The notes under the pieces were generated by a model, which ran no database searches, was not told the origin of the DNA, and saw nothing but the letters and a program-made list of their open reading frames with translations. A stretch of 64,000 nucleotides of DNA from Usnea hakonensis (Eukaryota; Ascomycota; Lecanoromycetes; Lecanorales; Parmeliaceae), in assembly GCA_013423325.1 (NCBI GenBank), contig BLJB01000126.1, forward strand, positions 1 to 64,000, read 5' to 3'. The position numbers and the translations under genes were made by a program. Positions 44,257 to 55,062 of the stretch are shown here, piece after piece; position 1 is the stretch's first letter; every line of letters begins with the position of its first letter.

Positions 44257-45174
44257 ATGACGAGTCCTCCACCAACTCTCCTGACCCTCCCTGTCGAGAT
44301 ACGCAGCAATATTTTCTATCTGGCTCTGTTGGACACTCCAAAAATCTGCCTCCCTGACCCTCCCTTCCGTTGCTCTCTAGACCTCTCCCTTTTATTTACG
44401 AACCGCCAAGTCTACTACGAAACCCGTTCAATTCCCATCGCTCTCCATGATTTCGGCAATCAGTACGATCCAAAAGCCAACTTCCTGTCGTCTCTATGCC
44501 TCCTCCCATTCCAGATAGCCGCCTTGAAGACACTACGTATTGAGTACCTCTATCCTGGTGATCTGGCAAACTTCTTGGCACTCGGCAGTGACAATGCATA
44601 CCTTCTGGGAGAACCAGCGCTCGATCTTGATATGCTAGAAATACAGGCGGATGATTGGATGTCGTCTGGTGCTCGACGATGGCGCTCGGCCGCTTCTCCA
44701 GAAGATGTGCATTATCGTCTTCCGAGCTCCAGTCGATGGCTGGTGGCATTGTGCGGATTGAAAGGGTGGAAAAGATTGACAATCGCTTTCCCTACCATGG
44801 GCTTGGTTGAAGAGTATTGGAAGCGCGGCCGGTTCATGCAGACACTGATCGACGACTTTAGATCATGCATAGGAAGCCTTGACGAAGAGTTCACAATATG
44901 GCACGAAAGCCACATTGAACGACAGGAAAAGATTATTGTATTGAGAACAAAAAACTTGGGGAGGTACAAGCGGCCCGAGTGGCAGAAGATTGACACTGAG
45001 AAATTGATTGAGGGAAAAGAGTGCGTTTTGGGAGTACCTAGGGATGTAATGGAAGATGAGCCAGGAAGACCAGCTTTTCATGTTCATGAAATGTGTGGGA
45101 AACCTGGAACAAGGAGCTCTCACTGCATGAATTGTCGTCCGAATTGCGGATGCAATCTAGCCCAGCAGTTTTGA
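44257..45174 (+). CDS. 2EXR/F-box-like fungal protein with a Cys-rich tail
   Basis: Intronless, 305 residues. It opens with LLTLPVEIRSNIFYLALLDT and SLLFTNRQVYYETRSI, the layout (LPxEIR..I, then NRQVYxET) of the very large fungal 2EXR/F-box-like family, whose members are mostly uncharacterised. The middle has leucine-rich helices and many Trp. The C-terminus is unusual: MCGKPGTRSSHCMNCRPNCG has five cysteines and ends CNLAQQF, which could bind zinc. An adaptor role in ubiquitination is possible but not shown. Confidence 0.7.
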   Translation: MTSPPPTLLTLPVEIRSNIFYLALLDTPKICLPDPPFRCSLDLSLLFTNRQVYYETRSIPIALHDFGNQYDPKANFLSSLCLLPFQIAALKTLRIEYLYPGDLANFLALGSDNAYLLGEPALDLDMLEIQADDWMSSGARRWRSAASPEDVHYRLPSSSRWLVALCGLKGWKRLTIAFPTMGLVEEYWKRGRFMQTLIDDFRSCIGSLDEEFTIWHESHIERQEKIIVLRTKNLGRYKRPEWQKIDTEKLIEGKECVLGVPRDVMEDEPGRPAFHVHEMCGKPGTRSSHCMNCRPNCGCNLAQQF

Positions 45175-45900
45175 TACAATTCATCGCATTCTTCCTTTCC
45201 GCATGTCAATTATTTAGTACTGCAAAGCTCATACATTGATTTTCTTCGCTCCAAGGTACTGCGTTGCGTTTGTAGAGATACACTGTCAGGTACTCCATCT
45301 CCAAATCCACTGTTCCCTTGCCTACCAACGGTACACAACAGTAACGCATCTACCAAAGGTAGCCTACACTCTCTCGCCATAGAGTTTGAGTGTATATATC
45401 GTTTTATTATTTTATATTTCGAAAGATAGATTTCTTTTGAATGTGCTAGTATTTGACAATCATACCTCAGGTATTTCTTGAGAATCCGCCGAATTCAGAC
45501 TAGCGTACGGAGGTCTGCACCGAAAGTTCTGAGTTTGGCCGCCTTCCGAAATAGGGTTAGGGCTTGTCCCAGGACTTTAGGTGTCAACCTCCGTAGCAAT
45601 ACAACATACCTAGTCAACCCACGCCGAGGCCCAAACTACTAGAAAGTGACCCTTTGCGCGACATTCACATGTTGAGTCAAAGCCAGGAATAATACGAGAT
45701 CAGGTTCTCACCGTGGGCGAGATGAGCGATACCCGAATTGTGTTGAAGAACTCCTCTCTGGTCTCACTCTTGGTTGCGGCATTGATCTTTGATTGGATCG
45801 TTGCAAAATTGGCTAGACATTATCTCTTCGCCGAGTAATCCATTCCGTTACATCCTTACGAATCTCATCACACGTCTCTACTCCGCGTATACTCTCTGCC
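45175..45900. other. Intergenic, no gene seen
   Basis: 0.73 kb between the 2EXR-like gene and MFAP1; the right part is the MFAP1 promoter and leader. Confidence 0.5.
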
Positions 45901-47406
45901 ATGTCTTCTAAAAGAATGACCGCAAACCCTGTCCGGCCGGCTCGATACCGTCCGGGCAAGGCGGTCCCAGAGGAGCCATCATCTGACGAAGAGGATATAT
46001 CTGAGATCGAAGAGGAGCAGAATCCTCCAGCGACTAGAGCTCCAGCCCCAGCGGCGTCATCATTTCCTTTGGATGCTACGAAAATTACTGGCAGCCTCAA
46101 GAACGTTGACCTAAACGAGCGGAGGCGGCAGGCCGCTGCACAAGAGGCTGCACGTGTTGAAGCTGAAAAAGCGGCGCGGGCTGTGGAGGAAGAGGGTTTT
46201 GTGACTGAAGAGAGCGAGGATGAAGAAGGCAGCGATGAGGAATCAGGGTCCGTAAGCGTTGGTAGCAGCGGGAGTGAGGAAAGTAGCAGTGAGGAGGAAG
46301 CTCCAATAGTTCTCTTACGGCCTACGTTCATTAAAAAGGAAAAGCGAAAAGACAACATTGTTGCGGCGGATACCAAAAATGAGGAAGACACCTGGGCTGA
46401 AGAGCAGGCGAGACGGAAACAGAACGCTGATGCTATGATCCAGGAGCAACTAGAAAAAGACGCTGCTGCTCGAGCTGCCGGCAAGAAGGATTGGGATGAT
46501 GATGAGATCGAAGAAGTCCAGCATGTAGACGACACGGATGACCTGGACCCTGAGACCGAGCGAGCTGCGTGGAAGCTGAGAGAGCTAAAGCGGGTGAAGA
46601 GGGAGAGGGAGGCCATCGAGACAGCAGAAAAAGAGCGAGAAGAGATCGAGAGAAGGCGCAATCTTAGCAAGGAAGACCGGGATGCCGAAGATAAAGAGTT
46701 CATCGAGCAGCAGAAAGAAGAACAAGAAGCCAAAGGCAAGATGGGGTTCATGCAGAAATATTATCATAAAGGCGCTTTCTTCCAGGATGATGCCAAAGCT
46801 GAAGGTCTGGATCGAAGGGATATAATGGGTAGTCGCTTTCAGGATGATACAAGCCGCGAGCTACTCCCCCAATACATGCAGATAAGGGACATGACAAAGT
46901 TGGGAAGGAAGGGCAGGACGAAGTATAAGGATTTGAAAAGTGAAGATACTGGAAGATGGGGAACCTTTGAGGCACGAGGTCCTCGAAGAGCTGACGGGAT
47001 ATCTGATGAACGATTTATGCCTGATCAAGGAGCTGGAGCAAAGAGTGGCTCTGGTGCAAATACAACACTAGTTGGAGAGCGGAGGCGAGCTCCTGAAGGG
47101 GCACCAGAAGGCCCGCGTGGAAGCGATAAAGGGGGACGGTTTGACGATCGCAAGGGGCGGCAAAGCCCAAGAAGACGGTCTTACTCACGCTCCCGATCAC
47201 CACCAAGGCGGAGAGATCGTCCTGACTCGAGGTCACCGCCACGACAAAGTGATCGAGACAGAAGTCGAAGACGCTCGTACTCTTATTCAAGGTCGCCGCC
47301 ACCAAGGAGAGATCGCTACCGCGATGAGCCAAGCAGACGAAAGCGGAGTCCCTCCCCATATTGGGACCGCTATGCAAACGACAAGCGGCGGAGAGTGGAT
47401 GTTTAA
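45901..47406 (+). CDS. MFAP1-type spliceosomal protein with a C-terminal RS domain
   Basis: Intronless, 501 residues. The N-terminus is PARYRPGKAVPEEPSSDEED with long acidic runs. Residues about 155-290 form a charged coiled coil, followed by the family core KMGFMQKYYHKGAFFQDDAK, SRELLPQYMQIRDMTKLGRK and GRTKYKDLKSEDTGRWG. MFAP1 (Spp381-related) joins the B complex with Prp38. After the core comes a 110-residue tail of about a dozen RS/SR-PP repeats (RRRSYSRSRSPPRRRDRPDS) typical of SR proteins and of SR-kinase substrates. The animal protein ends soon after the core, so the RS tail is an added piece. A long Ser/Leu frame on the other strand (45813-46751) is a mirror of the acidic and charged coding sequence. 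Confidence 0.88.
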   Translation: MSSKRMTANPVRPARYRPGKAVPEEPSSDEEDISEIEEEQNPPATRAPAPAASSFPLDATKITGSLKNVDLNERRRQAAAQEAARVEAEKAARAVEEEGFVTEESEDEEGSDEESGSVSVGSSGSEESSSEEEAPIVLLRPTFIKKEKRKDNIVAADTKNEEDTWAEEQARRKQNADAMIQEQLEKDAAARAAGKKDWDDDEIEEVQHVDDTDDLDPETERAAWKLRELKRVKREREAIETAEKEREEIERRRNLSKEDRDAEDKEFIEQQKEEQEAKGKMGFMQKYYHKGAFFQDDAKAEGLDRRDIMGSRFQDDTSRELLPQYMQIRDMTKLGRKGRTKYKDLKSEDTGRWGTFEARGPRRADGISDERFMPDQGAGAKSGSGANTTLVGERRRAPEGAPEGPRGSDKGGRFDDRKGRQSPRRRSYSRSRSPPRRRDRPDSRSPPRQSDRDRSRRRSYSYSRSPPPRRDRYRDEPSRRKRSPSPYWDRYANDKRRRVDV

Positions 47407-47562
47407 TAGCTCGTCCATAATGCTCATGAAGTCATAGCGATATTCTTGAAAATTCCATAAATGCGCATGCCCATTCCAGCGCCACGCTATGCCCATGCGA
47501 TTGATCAAACAAGCTCCCACAATATACCCGGTATTGTCTGTCCCTTCGATCCTCCCTCTTCG

Positions 47563-48360
47563 CTACTTCGATCCCTCCCTCTTAACAACTTCCTCATCAA
47601 ACCTGATTAAGAATACCGTCTTCCCAGGCCACATGCCCCCTTCTTCCCCAGCATTATGCGCACTAACCCCCGCTTTACAACCGACCCCACAGCAAACCCC
47701 TTCTATGATCCCTGCCACGTACGCAGCGCAGTTCAACTGCGACATCTCTTTCGGAACACTGATGTACTGATTGACTAAGGGTTCATTGTCGCTGATCATA
47801 TATTCGTGACTGTTCGTACTGGAAGATTCAATGGAATCGGCGGAACGGGCGAAGAGGTGCCGCCACAGAGTGTGAGAGATGAACTGCAGGAGTGGGAGGA
47901 TGCGAGTGGGCCGTGGAGCGGGGTGGGTGGGGGTTGAGGAGCGCAGAAGTAGGAGGGGGAGGAGGCGTTGGCCAAGAGGATAGCCTGCTTCATTGAGCCT
48001 GTACGTGACAGTGTTAGCGCCAATCTTTTGAGCAATTCATACAGTAAGTTAAGCTATCCGCCTGGGTTTTAGCAGGGAAAAGGGGAATTGTATTGCATAC
48101 CGTCGCTCCAGATCTTGTATCCCCGTCACCTTCTTCTGCGCATAACCGACCATCTCTCCAAATAGATACGCAAAACTCGCGCGGCTCAGCTCGGCGGTAC
48201 GTGTCCGATTGAGGTTCCGGTCGTAGATTGTTTTGCGGTTCGAGGGCGTGCGGAGTCCTGCATGTTGTTGCGGAGGCTGTTGGGGCAGGCGTTGTTGCGA
48301 GAGGGAGGTGGATGAGGCGAGAGTCTTGGGTCCTTGTGGGGCTGGAGCTGCGGTTGCCAT
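47563..48360 (-). CDS. TRS31: TRAPP complex subunit Trs31/TRAPPC5
   Basis: Two exons: 48101-48360 and 47563-47998 (102-bp intron), giving 231 residues. After a 45-residue Gln/Pro-rich head it reads TIYDRNLNRTRTAELSRASF, AYLFGEMVGYAQKKVTGIQD, LERRLNEAGYPLGQRLLPLL and, near the end, NQYISVPKEMSQLNCAAYVA with GIIEGVCCGVGCKAGVSAHN. This is a Bet3-fold subunit of the TRAPP core, the Ypt1 exchange factor at the Golgi. The 156 bp to the convergent MFAP1 stop is very short. Confidence 0.92.
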
Positions 48361-48677
48361 CGGAGGAGCATTTGGGATGATGGTGGAATGGAAGAGTGTG
48401 TAGCTTCAGGATCTACATGCAGACGGCGCTAGCGAGAATGAGTTGTTTGCGGAGCTCTATTATGTCTCCGCCAGACAAAAATTCATCTGCCTTCAACACC
48501 ATATACTTTCTCAAGGAGTATGGATTTATACTGCAAGCTGTCGTTTTTATCAATGACGGATCAATTCCAAATGTCTCCTGCATTCTGACGCTCGGTCTGA
48601 CATGACTTTGCACCTTCCATAATTGCCTAGAAGACACAGGCACCCTCCTCTTTCTCCCGCCGCTTCACCGCTTCATA
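48361..48677. promoter_or_regulatory. Divergent promoter region, TRS31 / UBP16-type gene
   Basis: 317 bp between opposite start codons. No distinctive site is recognised. Confidence 0.5.
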
Positions 48678-51074
48678 ATGGACTTTGTACACGTCTTCCG
48701 CGACCAAAATCATCTGCAGGATCTGTACCACTCTCCACCTTATTCATCAAGAACATCATCTACCACAGCAGCATACGGCGTTCTCTTTCTGATTTTCATC
48801 TATTACGTCCTCCAGTATCTCGACTACACCAATTTTCCTCTACCAGAGCTCCTTTGGAACTGCCTGGTCTATATGACTCCATCGAAGGTCATTTCATATC
48901 TGGATAGCGGCTCTGGAACGCTGATGGCTCACGATATGCAAGTCGAAAACAGAGGTTTCAATTCCGAAGGCCATGCCAGCAAGAGTAACGCCATGAAACG
49001 GATCTTTGGACTGGATGGTGCAGGTATCTTGAATACGATCCAGCGGACGAGGGCAATTCCCAGCGTTGGAAGTGTCTTCAAGGCACGACCAAGGAGTAGT
49101 TTACCGGGTCTGGGCAACTGGGACAACTCTTGCTACCAGAATAGCGTTCTACAAGGTCTAGCTGCACTGGAGTCTCTACCTGCTTTCCTGCGGTCAAATG
49201 CAGCAGGTAAAGCAGGACCTACGCAGAAAGCTCTAAGTGAGATGATTGCAAGGTTGAATGATCCGGCCAATGTGGGAAAGACGTTTTGGACTCCTGCAGA
49301 GCTGAAGAGCATGAGCAGCTGGCAACAGCAGGATGCCCAGGAATACTTCTCAAAAATATCAGACGAGCTGGAGAAGGATACTGCGAACGCCGCGAAGAAG
49401 AGATCTAATAGTCCTGGGCTAGAAGGCTTACTACATGTAGCGCGCACTGTCACCCGGTCGAATTCGCCAAAGAAGGCCTTACCCGCTCAGACAAGCACTG
49501 TTACTTCTTCCGGAGATAAGACACAAACACAGCAGCTTCCGGAAGAAGTCGCATCGCTAATCATTCGAAACCCATTAGAAGGTCTCCTGGCACAGCGTGT
49601 TGGCTGCCAGCTGTGCGGCTATGTCGAAGGTCTGTCTCTAGTACCCTTCAATTGCCTCACCGTCCCACTGGGAAGGCAATGGATGTACGATGTTCGATCA
49701 TGCCTTGATGAATACACCGCTTTAGAGCCAATCAATGGAGTCGAATGCGCCAAGTGCACGCTACGGCGAGCTAAACAGCAGTTAGAGCAGCTGCTTTCTA
49801 AATTACATCCAGACACAGGAGAATGTAAACCAGCTCCAGATGAAGCGACGCAAATATTCCAACTTTCTTTACGCTATAGACTTGCAATGGTCACTCAAGC
49901 CATCGATGATGAAGACTTCTCTGATCACGCGCTGAAGAAATGTCAGATACCGTCAAACATGCGTGTTTCAACGACGAAGACACGGCAAGCAGTCGTCGCT
50001 CGTAACCCAAGGTCTTTGGTCGTTCACGTCAACCGAAGCAACTTCGACGAGCTCACTGGCGTCCAAAGCAAGAACTCCGCCACTGTCAGGTTTCCTCAAC
50101 ATCTGGACTTGACACCTTGGTGCCTTGGTCGTGACCCAACCTCCGATGATCAAGATGACGGTAGGGAAACCTGGAATGTCGATCCTTCGCAGTCTATGCT
50201 GTCGGTTGAAGACAGCATTGAGAAACTCGACTCCGGGAAAATGTACGAGCTTCGGGCTGTCATTACGCATTACGGACGGCACGAGAACGGTCATTACATT
50301 TGCTACAGAAGATCTCCGTACAGTATCAAAATAGATGAGCGTAAGGATGTCGAAGGTGCGACGCCTTGGTGGCGCCTCAGTGATGACGATGTGACAGAGG
50401 TCGAAGAGGACACTGTTTTGGCTCAGGGAGGGGTATTCATGCTCTTCTATGAACAAATGGCACCTCTTGCACCACCGGAAGAGTCTCAACCCGTTCTCCC
50501 CGAGGAAGCTGCGGAGTCACATTCTAAAATTGAAAAAGCCAGATCTTCAGATCCCGTTCAAGTTCACGACGTGTCAGAGGTACCCATTATCGATCAGACC
50601 CAATCTGCAAAGCTGGAGCAAGAAGAGAGATCTCCTGCATCTTCGACTTCAGTGGAATCTGCCTCCCTCCAAGCACCCACCGAAGATACAGAACGCAATG
50701 AGGTTGTTGCCGAAAATCAAGAGCCTGAAGAAGCGCCGAAGGTCAACAAAGTCGACATTATCTGCAACTCGTCCCAGCCTTTGTTCCAGGAGTCACCAAA
50801 GACTCCATTAAAGGCAGCCTTAGAAGCCAAGCCACTCTCTCCAGCTCCACCACCATTGCTGGAGACTTTGGCGAACTCTACGTCTGCGTCTCCTGAGCGC
50901 AAAGAGGCCACAACAGAGCCTGCAGCACCTGCACTCCAACTTGATACGTACAAGGAAAACCAACCCATCACCCCTCTGTCAATGCGAACGGCAGGCCCTC
51001 GAAGCAGCAGGGGTAGTGGGAGCAGAGCTGGGAAGGCAATGGGGTCAGTAGCTGGATTTGTACAAGCAAATTAA
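48678..51074 (+). CDS. Membrane-anchored ubiquitin-specific protease, Ubp16/USP30 type
   Basis: Intronless, 798 residues. A single membrane span near residues 30-50 (AAYGVLFLIFIYYVLQYLDY) precedes the USP domain. The Cys box is GLGNWDNSCYQNSVLQGLA with catalytic Cys152. QQDAQEYFSKI, two CxxC pairs for structural zinc (CQLCGY, CAKCTL) and the His box YGRHENGHYICYRRSP (His about 539) complete the domain. Beyond about residue 590 is a 200-residue disordered, Glu/Pro/Ser-rich tail. An N-terminal anchor followed by USP matches yeast Ubp16 of the outer mitochondrial membrane, related to USP30. The location is inferred from architecture. Confidence 0.88.
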   Translation: MDFVHVFRDQNHLQDLYHSPPYSSRTSSTTAAYGVLFLIFIYYVLQYLDYTNFPLPELLWNCLVYMTPSKVISYLDSGSGTLMAHDMQVENRGFNSEGHASKSNAMKRIFGLDGAGILNTIQRTRAIPSVGSVFKARPRSSLPGLGNWDNSCYQNSVLQGLAALESLPAFLRSNAAGKAGPTQKALSEMIARLNDPANVGKTFWTPAELKSMSSWQQQDAQEYFSKISDELEKDTANAAKKRSNSPGLEGLLHVARTVTRSNSPKKALPAQTSTVTSSGDKTQTQQLPEEVASLIIRNPLEGLLAQRVGCQLCGYVEGLSLVPFNCLTVPLGRQWMYDVRSCLDEYTALEPINGVECAKCTLRRAKQQLEQLLSKLHPDTGECKPAPDEATQIFQLSLRYRLAMVTQAIDDEDFSDHALKKCQIPSNMRVSTTKTRQAVVARNPRSLVVHVNRSNFDELTGVQSKNSATVRFPQHLDLTPWCLGRDPTSDDQDDGRETWNVDPSQSMLSVEDSIEKLDSGKMYELRAVITHYGRHENGHYICYRRSPYSIKIDERKDVEGATPWWRLSDDDVTEVEEDTVLAQGGVFMLFYEQMAPLAPPEESQPVLPEEAAESHSKIEKARSSDPVQVHDVSEVPIIDQTQSAKLEQEERSPASSTSVESASLQAPTEDTERNEVVAENQEPEEAPKVNKVDIICNSSQPLFQESPKTPLKAALEAKPLSPAPPPLLETLANSTSASPERKEATTEPAAPALQLDTYKENQPITPLSMRTAGPRSSRGSGSRAGKAMGSVAGFVQAN

Positions 51075-52321
51075 GCTTGGTGAGCAGAAGGTTGATATTT
51101 TGGGACTTAGTATAATCGGACGAAGTAAATTCTGGGGAATGCTATTCCGAGAAGACTGATATTATTAGAAGCCGCGATAGTGACTTTGCGCGGTTGATGA
51201 ATTGAATTCAAAAGAGCTTCGATTCCAAACTCTTAGCTGCTATGAAATCGTCTGATTATAGACTCTCCTTGAAGTGTCCTTTCAGAGAAAGTGCTCGTTC
51301 TCATGACGCTTTTGAACCTTGATGTTGTTGTATGGCTGTATGTATATTTGCTCCACTTCTAATCGAAGCCAGGACCAATAGTCCCCAAGTGTACAAGACA
51401 ATTGACCCGCTTCCTCACCACCTTTCCCCACCCCCCCCACCCCCTACCCTCCCTCTCTTCTCTATCCTTTACTCTGCCTCTGCCCGTCAATAAGAAGAAT
51501 GATGCTGTCAGTATATCCCCCTAGTTGGTATCTTTTACAGATGTATCCATCCAGGCTGCTTGGATGGATTGTTAGACGTGCTTGAGAGAGCGGGTACCCT
51601 GGACGGATGGGGGGATGGATTGATGCAATAAGAGTTTGGTTGCGGTGTTTAGGCGGGGTTTGGGATGGTGGGGTGGGATCGATGAGCTGAGACTGGTGTG
51701 GTGAAGACTTTCATAACGCAATGCGTTGGGGTGATATAATTAATAGATAGACCAGGGAGGATTCTGTGGGTTGATGTTGTTTTTATATGTGAGAAGTGCT
51801 GTGTCATGTTATAGTTTCTGGTAGGATGGGTATGGTGTGTGCTTTGATAATTGCTAAAGGAGAACTGGGAGGTTTGCGATTCACTTCGATTCGGATTCTG
51901 CAAGAATGATTGGTAGCGCGAGGGCGAGAGCGAGAGCGAGAGTATGCTTTTCGTTTTCTCTTCCTTTTCATTCTTCCTTTTTTCTCCGATGAGCTTTCCG
52001 AAAGGGACCATGCTCTTTACGCTTCCTCTCACCTTTGACCCCCCACAATCTTTCCAGACCACAACATCTCTCGTCTCTACCTAAGCCGAACGCCCGTCAA
52101 CACCACCCTTTCCTAGGCCCTACCATACCCCTAGTCTCTAGCTACCTTGTGTTTTTACCGTCTTGAGAGTTCATCTTCACGCGCTCTGGAGCAAGATGTG
52201 AATGTGCGGACACGGCTTGTTAGGAGCCGGACAGATCATTCAGGTAAGGCTATATGAGTGATTTTGTTATTCCCAGACTGGGAGTTGTTGGCTATGTGGT
52301 TAGATTTTCGAGAAAAGGAGT

Positions 52322-52375
<54 letters not shown>

Positions 52376-52970
52376 GTGGGGGTGTGGGGGAGGGGGGGGG
52401 GGGGGGGGGGGGGGGGTGATCGGAGGGATTTGATGAGAGCTTGGGGGTGATGTGGTTTGAAGAGAGATGAGATGAGAGAGAGAGAGAGGGAGAGACGAAG
52501 AGCCGACAATGTAGGGGGGTACGTAGTTGCTAGGAAGGCTCTTTACTTTAAGAGAAGACCAGGGTTCCCGATCCTGCTCGGCAGTCTGCGTGCTTGCCGC
52601 GCGTTCTTTGTCGGAGCATTTCATCGACCCTTGGAATTCTTGACGAAAAAGGAGAGTTCTCCGATTATGAACCTTACGGCAGTTCTTGAGCCTGTTCTGA
52701 CAAGATGATCATGGATTCAAGGGATCTAATTTTGGACCTTTCAGGCAGCCGACTTCTGCAGGATTTTAGATCAACGGCTCAAAATTCGGATAAGAGAGAG
52801 AAGGTGCGGGTCCTTGCATGTGTTTCTATATCTGGCACTTCTCGACTCTGCTTTAGATTATTGGCATGCTTGTGTAGATGTAACGCACGAGGGCCAGCCC
52901 TCTCGGCTACAATGTCATGAACTTTTCAAATCGGGGGTATCTTTGATGCATCGTCTCCACTCGATACCAG
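51075..52970. other. 1.9-kb intergenic region with low-complexity DNA
   Basis: Holds the UBP16-type gene's 3' flank and a stretch of simple repeats: C-rich runs near 51425-51450, GCGAGAG repeats near 51920-51942, the long G tract at 52322-52416 and GAGAGAG near 52475-52493. A proline-rich minus-strand frame is only the complement of the G tract. No gene is seen. Confidence 0.55.
52322..52416 (+). repeat. Long G homopolymer tract (53 G, then 25 G)
   Basis: 52322-52374 is an unbroken run of 53 G. After a short GTGTGGG-type spacer a second run of 25 G covers 52392-52416. The true length is uncertain because such runs slip in sequencing. Confidence 0.9.
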
Positions 52971-55062
52971 TTACTGTTTAGTCTCATACTCCTGCCTTGC
53001 CTGTCTTTTCTTCCTGGATTGATTGATGCCTCTGCGCTGCCATTTTTTCATGAATTGCTGCAGGATGAAATTGCGCCTGACAAGTGTCAGTTACATCTCT
53101 AGAATTCGACGTCCATGTTGAAGATCTCACATTAAAAACATTGTTGTTGCGAAGCAGACCGGAGCTGCGATCACCCAAAAGTACCTACACGTTGTCAGGA
53201 AAAATAAATAAATTCGGAGGCCATGGATACTTACGCATCGCTATGATTATGTGCACCGGTAAAATCGACAAAATTCATACCAAAATATCCCTAGAAAGTC
53301 AGCAGGTAGCCTTGAATGAGATCTAGCAGCACTTACAGTCAAAAAAGTCAGGGGAAGGAACAAAATGGTGACAATGGTGAGTTGTTTCATAGTTTCGTTC
53401 TGGCGGCTACCGTTCTTGTTGAAGATCAGATCAATCATATTATCGGCCGCGTGCGTCATCTGGCCAAGTCCATCTGTGATTAGGATAATGTGATCTTCAA
53501 CATCCCCAAGATACACATGAGTCACAGGACTGATGGTGACGCTCGAGGAGATGAGTTTTGGAGGTCTTCCACTCAAGCCTGGGGTAGTAGCAATCGAGTC
53601 ACTCTTGTGGTCTCGCAGCGCGTTGACGAGGTTGACAATGGGGGACAAATTGCTCTTGAATTGAACGACCTCGGATGTCAAGACATACAGTGATGTTGTG
53701 TGGCTGATGTCTGCTTCGGTGAGCACATTGAGCTCCAACTCGCCGATGGCATCTTGATAGGCTTCGGCCACCGGTATTGCCAAGTCGATAATGGCATCCA
53801 TGATGGCCTGCGTAATCATGCTCGCATCTGCGGTACGTCGCAAAATGGTCTCCTTGCTGCTTAATCGATTGATAATGGGAGTTTCGATATCCTGAGCCGA
53901 AGATTCGAAAAAAGAAATCACTGTATTGTCCGAGGTTAAAAAGATCGAGACCTGCTCAACGCCTACACCCAAACTTTTCGATGCGAGCGCCGAATGCTTT
54001 TCCATGAACTCGATGCGGTCCTCGTTCGGACCGCCATGGTATCGCTGAAGCGTGCGGACGTTAGCAAGAGGGGCATTTATGCTTGAGGAAGAATGAGCCT
54101 TGACGAAGGTGTTGCTATAGCCTTTATCATAACCATTACTGGAAACAGGCGTCTCTGCCGTCGAGTCCAGTGTTTTACGAGTCTCCTTTGAGTTCTTCCC
54201 AGTCTTCTTCCTTCTGATGGATGAGAAAAGACCCCTCTTCTGTTTACCGTTGCTGGTCCTTTCGTCGTCCGAACTCCATTCCTCGCAATCTGAATCGCAG
54301 TGCTCATCGGAATGGGAGTGGATGAGCTTCTGCAGAGGAAGTACCATATAGGTGTGATCTGAATACCAATCTGCCTTGGTTCTGTTCCTGGGATTCAGGA
54401 GATCCTCAATGGCCAGCCGATGCAAATGTTTATCATTTCCGAGCAGCTTGATAACGTCCCAGCTTAGCCCATTGATATTGATCCATCTGCACGCTGCCCA
54501 GCTTGGCCTTGGAATTTTTATGAAATCGGGCAAGGTCTCATTGTCAAGGTGTTGCAGTCGTATGTCTTCCTCGGAAAAGTCGACGACTGTTATATCACAC
54601 TGAGCATGCAAATTCGTCGTGGATGAAGGGTGCGGATATGTTGCTGAAGGGTCTATGCCTGGCTCTTGACCTGGATACCATTCTTGACCTTGTCTTCTGG
54701 GTTTGTACGTTTTGGCCGTGTTGGAGCGGCGCGGGCGGCGAAAATTGACGGACTCCTACATGATCTTGAAGTCAGTCGACGCATTCGTGGATCAATTCAA
54801 ACTCGCAGAAATGGAATGTTAGTGGGTCACTCCTAGGGGTTCTTTCCAACAAAGAAAACAACAGGGATTGGGACGATGCGCCTCGCGAAATTCGACTTAC
54901 TATTGGAGAGATAGGATGCTGGTTTTCTTTTTCCTGGTATTGCGTTGGTGAAGATGGGGACTGTCCTTCGAGATCGATGTGTGATGGTCGCATAGGCGAT
55001 GGCGAGTTATCCATTTGGATTGTAGGTGCACCGTCGAGTCCGTAATCGCGTGCCTCAGACAT
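52971..55062 (-). CDS. CorA-type Mg2+ transporter (Alr/Mnr2 family)
   Basis: Five exons: 54901-55062, 53337-54755, 53235-53290, 53131-53184 and 52971-53076, giving 598 residues. A disordered N-terminus is followed by the soluble CorA domain (ITVVDFSEEDIRLQHLDNET, LAIEDLLNPRNRTKADWYSD). The long stalk helix ends in DNMIDLIFNKNGSRQNETMK. TM1 is QLTIVTILFLPLTFLT and the selectivity motif GYFGMNF follows directly across intron 2. TM2 is YFWVIAAPVCFATTMFL, split by two introns. A basic cytosolic tail (QFMKKWQRRGINQSRKKRQA) closes it. It should form a pentameric Mg2+ channel at the plasma or vacuolar membrane. The start is the second of two in-frame ATGs; the first (55092) would add ten residues. 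Confidence 0.9.

Noticed and set aside
45813..46751. Long Ser/Leu-rich minus-strand frame (312 codons)
   Set aside because: It is the complement of the charged, repetitive MFAP1 coding sequence and has no domain; MFAP1 on the plus strand matches its family throughout.
52292..52624. Proline-rich minus-strand frames
   Set aside because: They are only the translation of the long C/G homopolymer.
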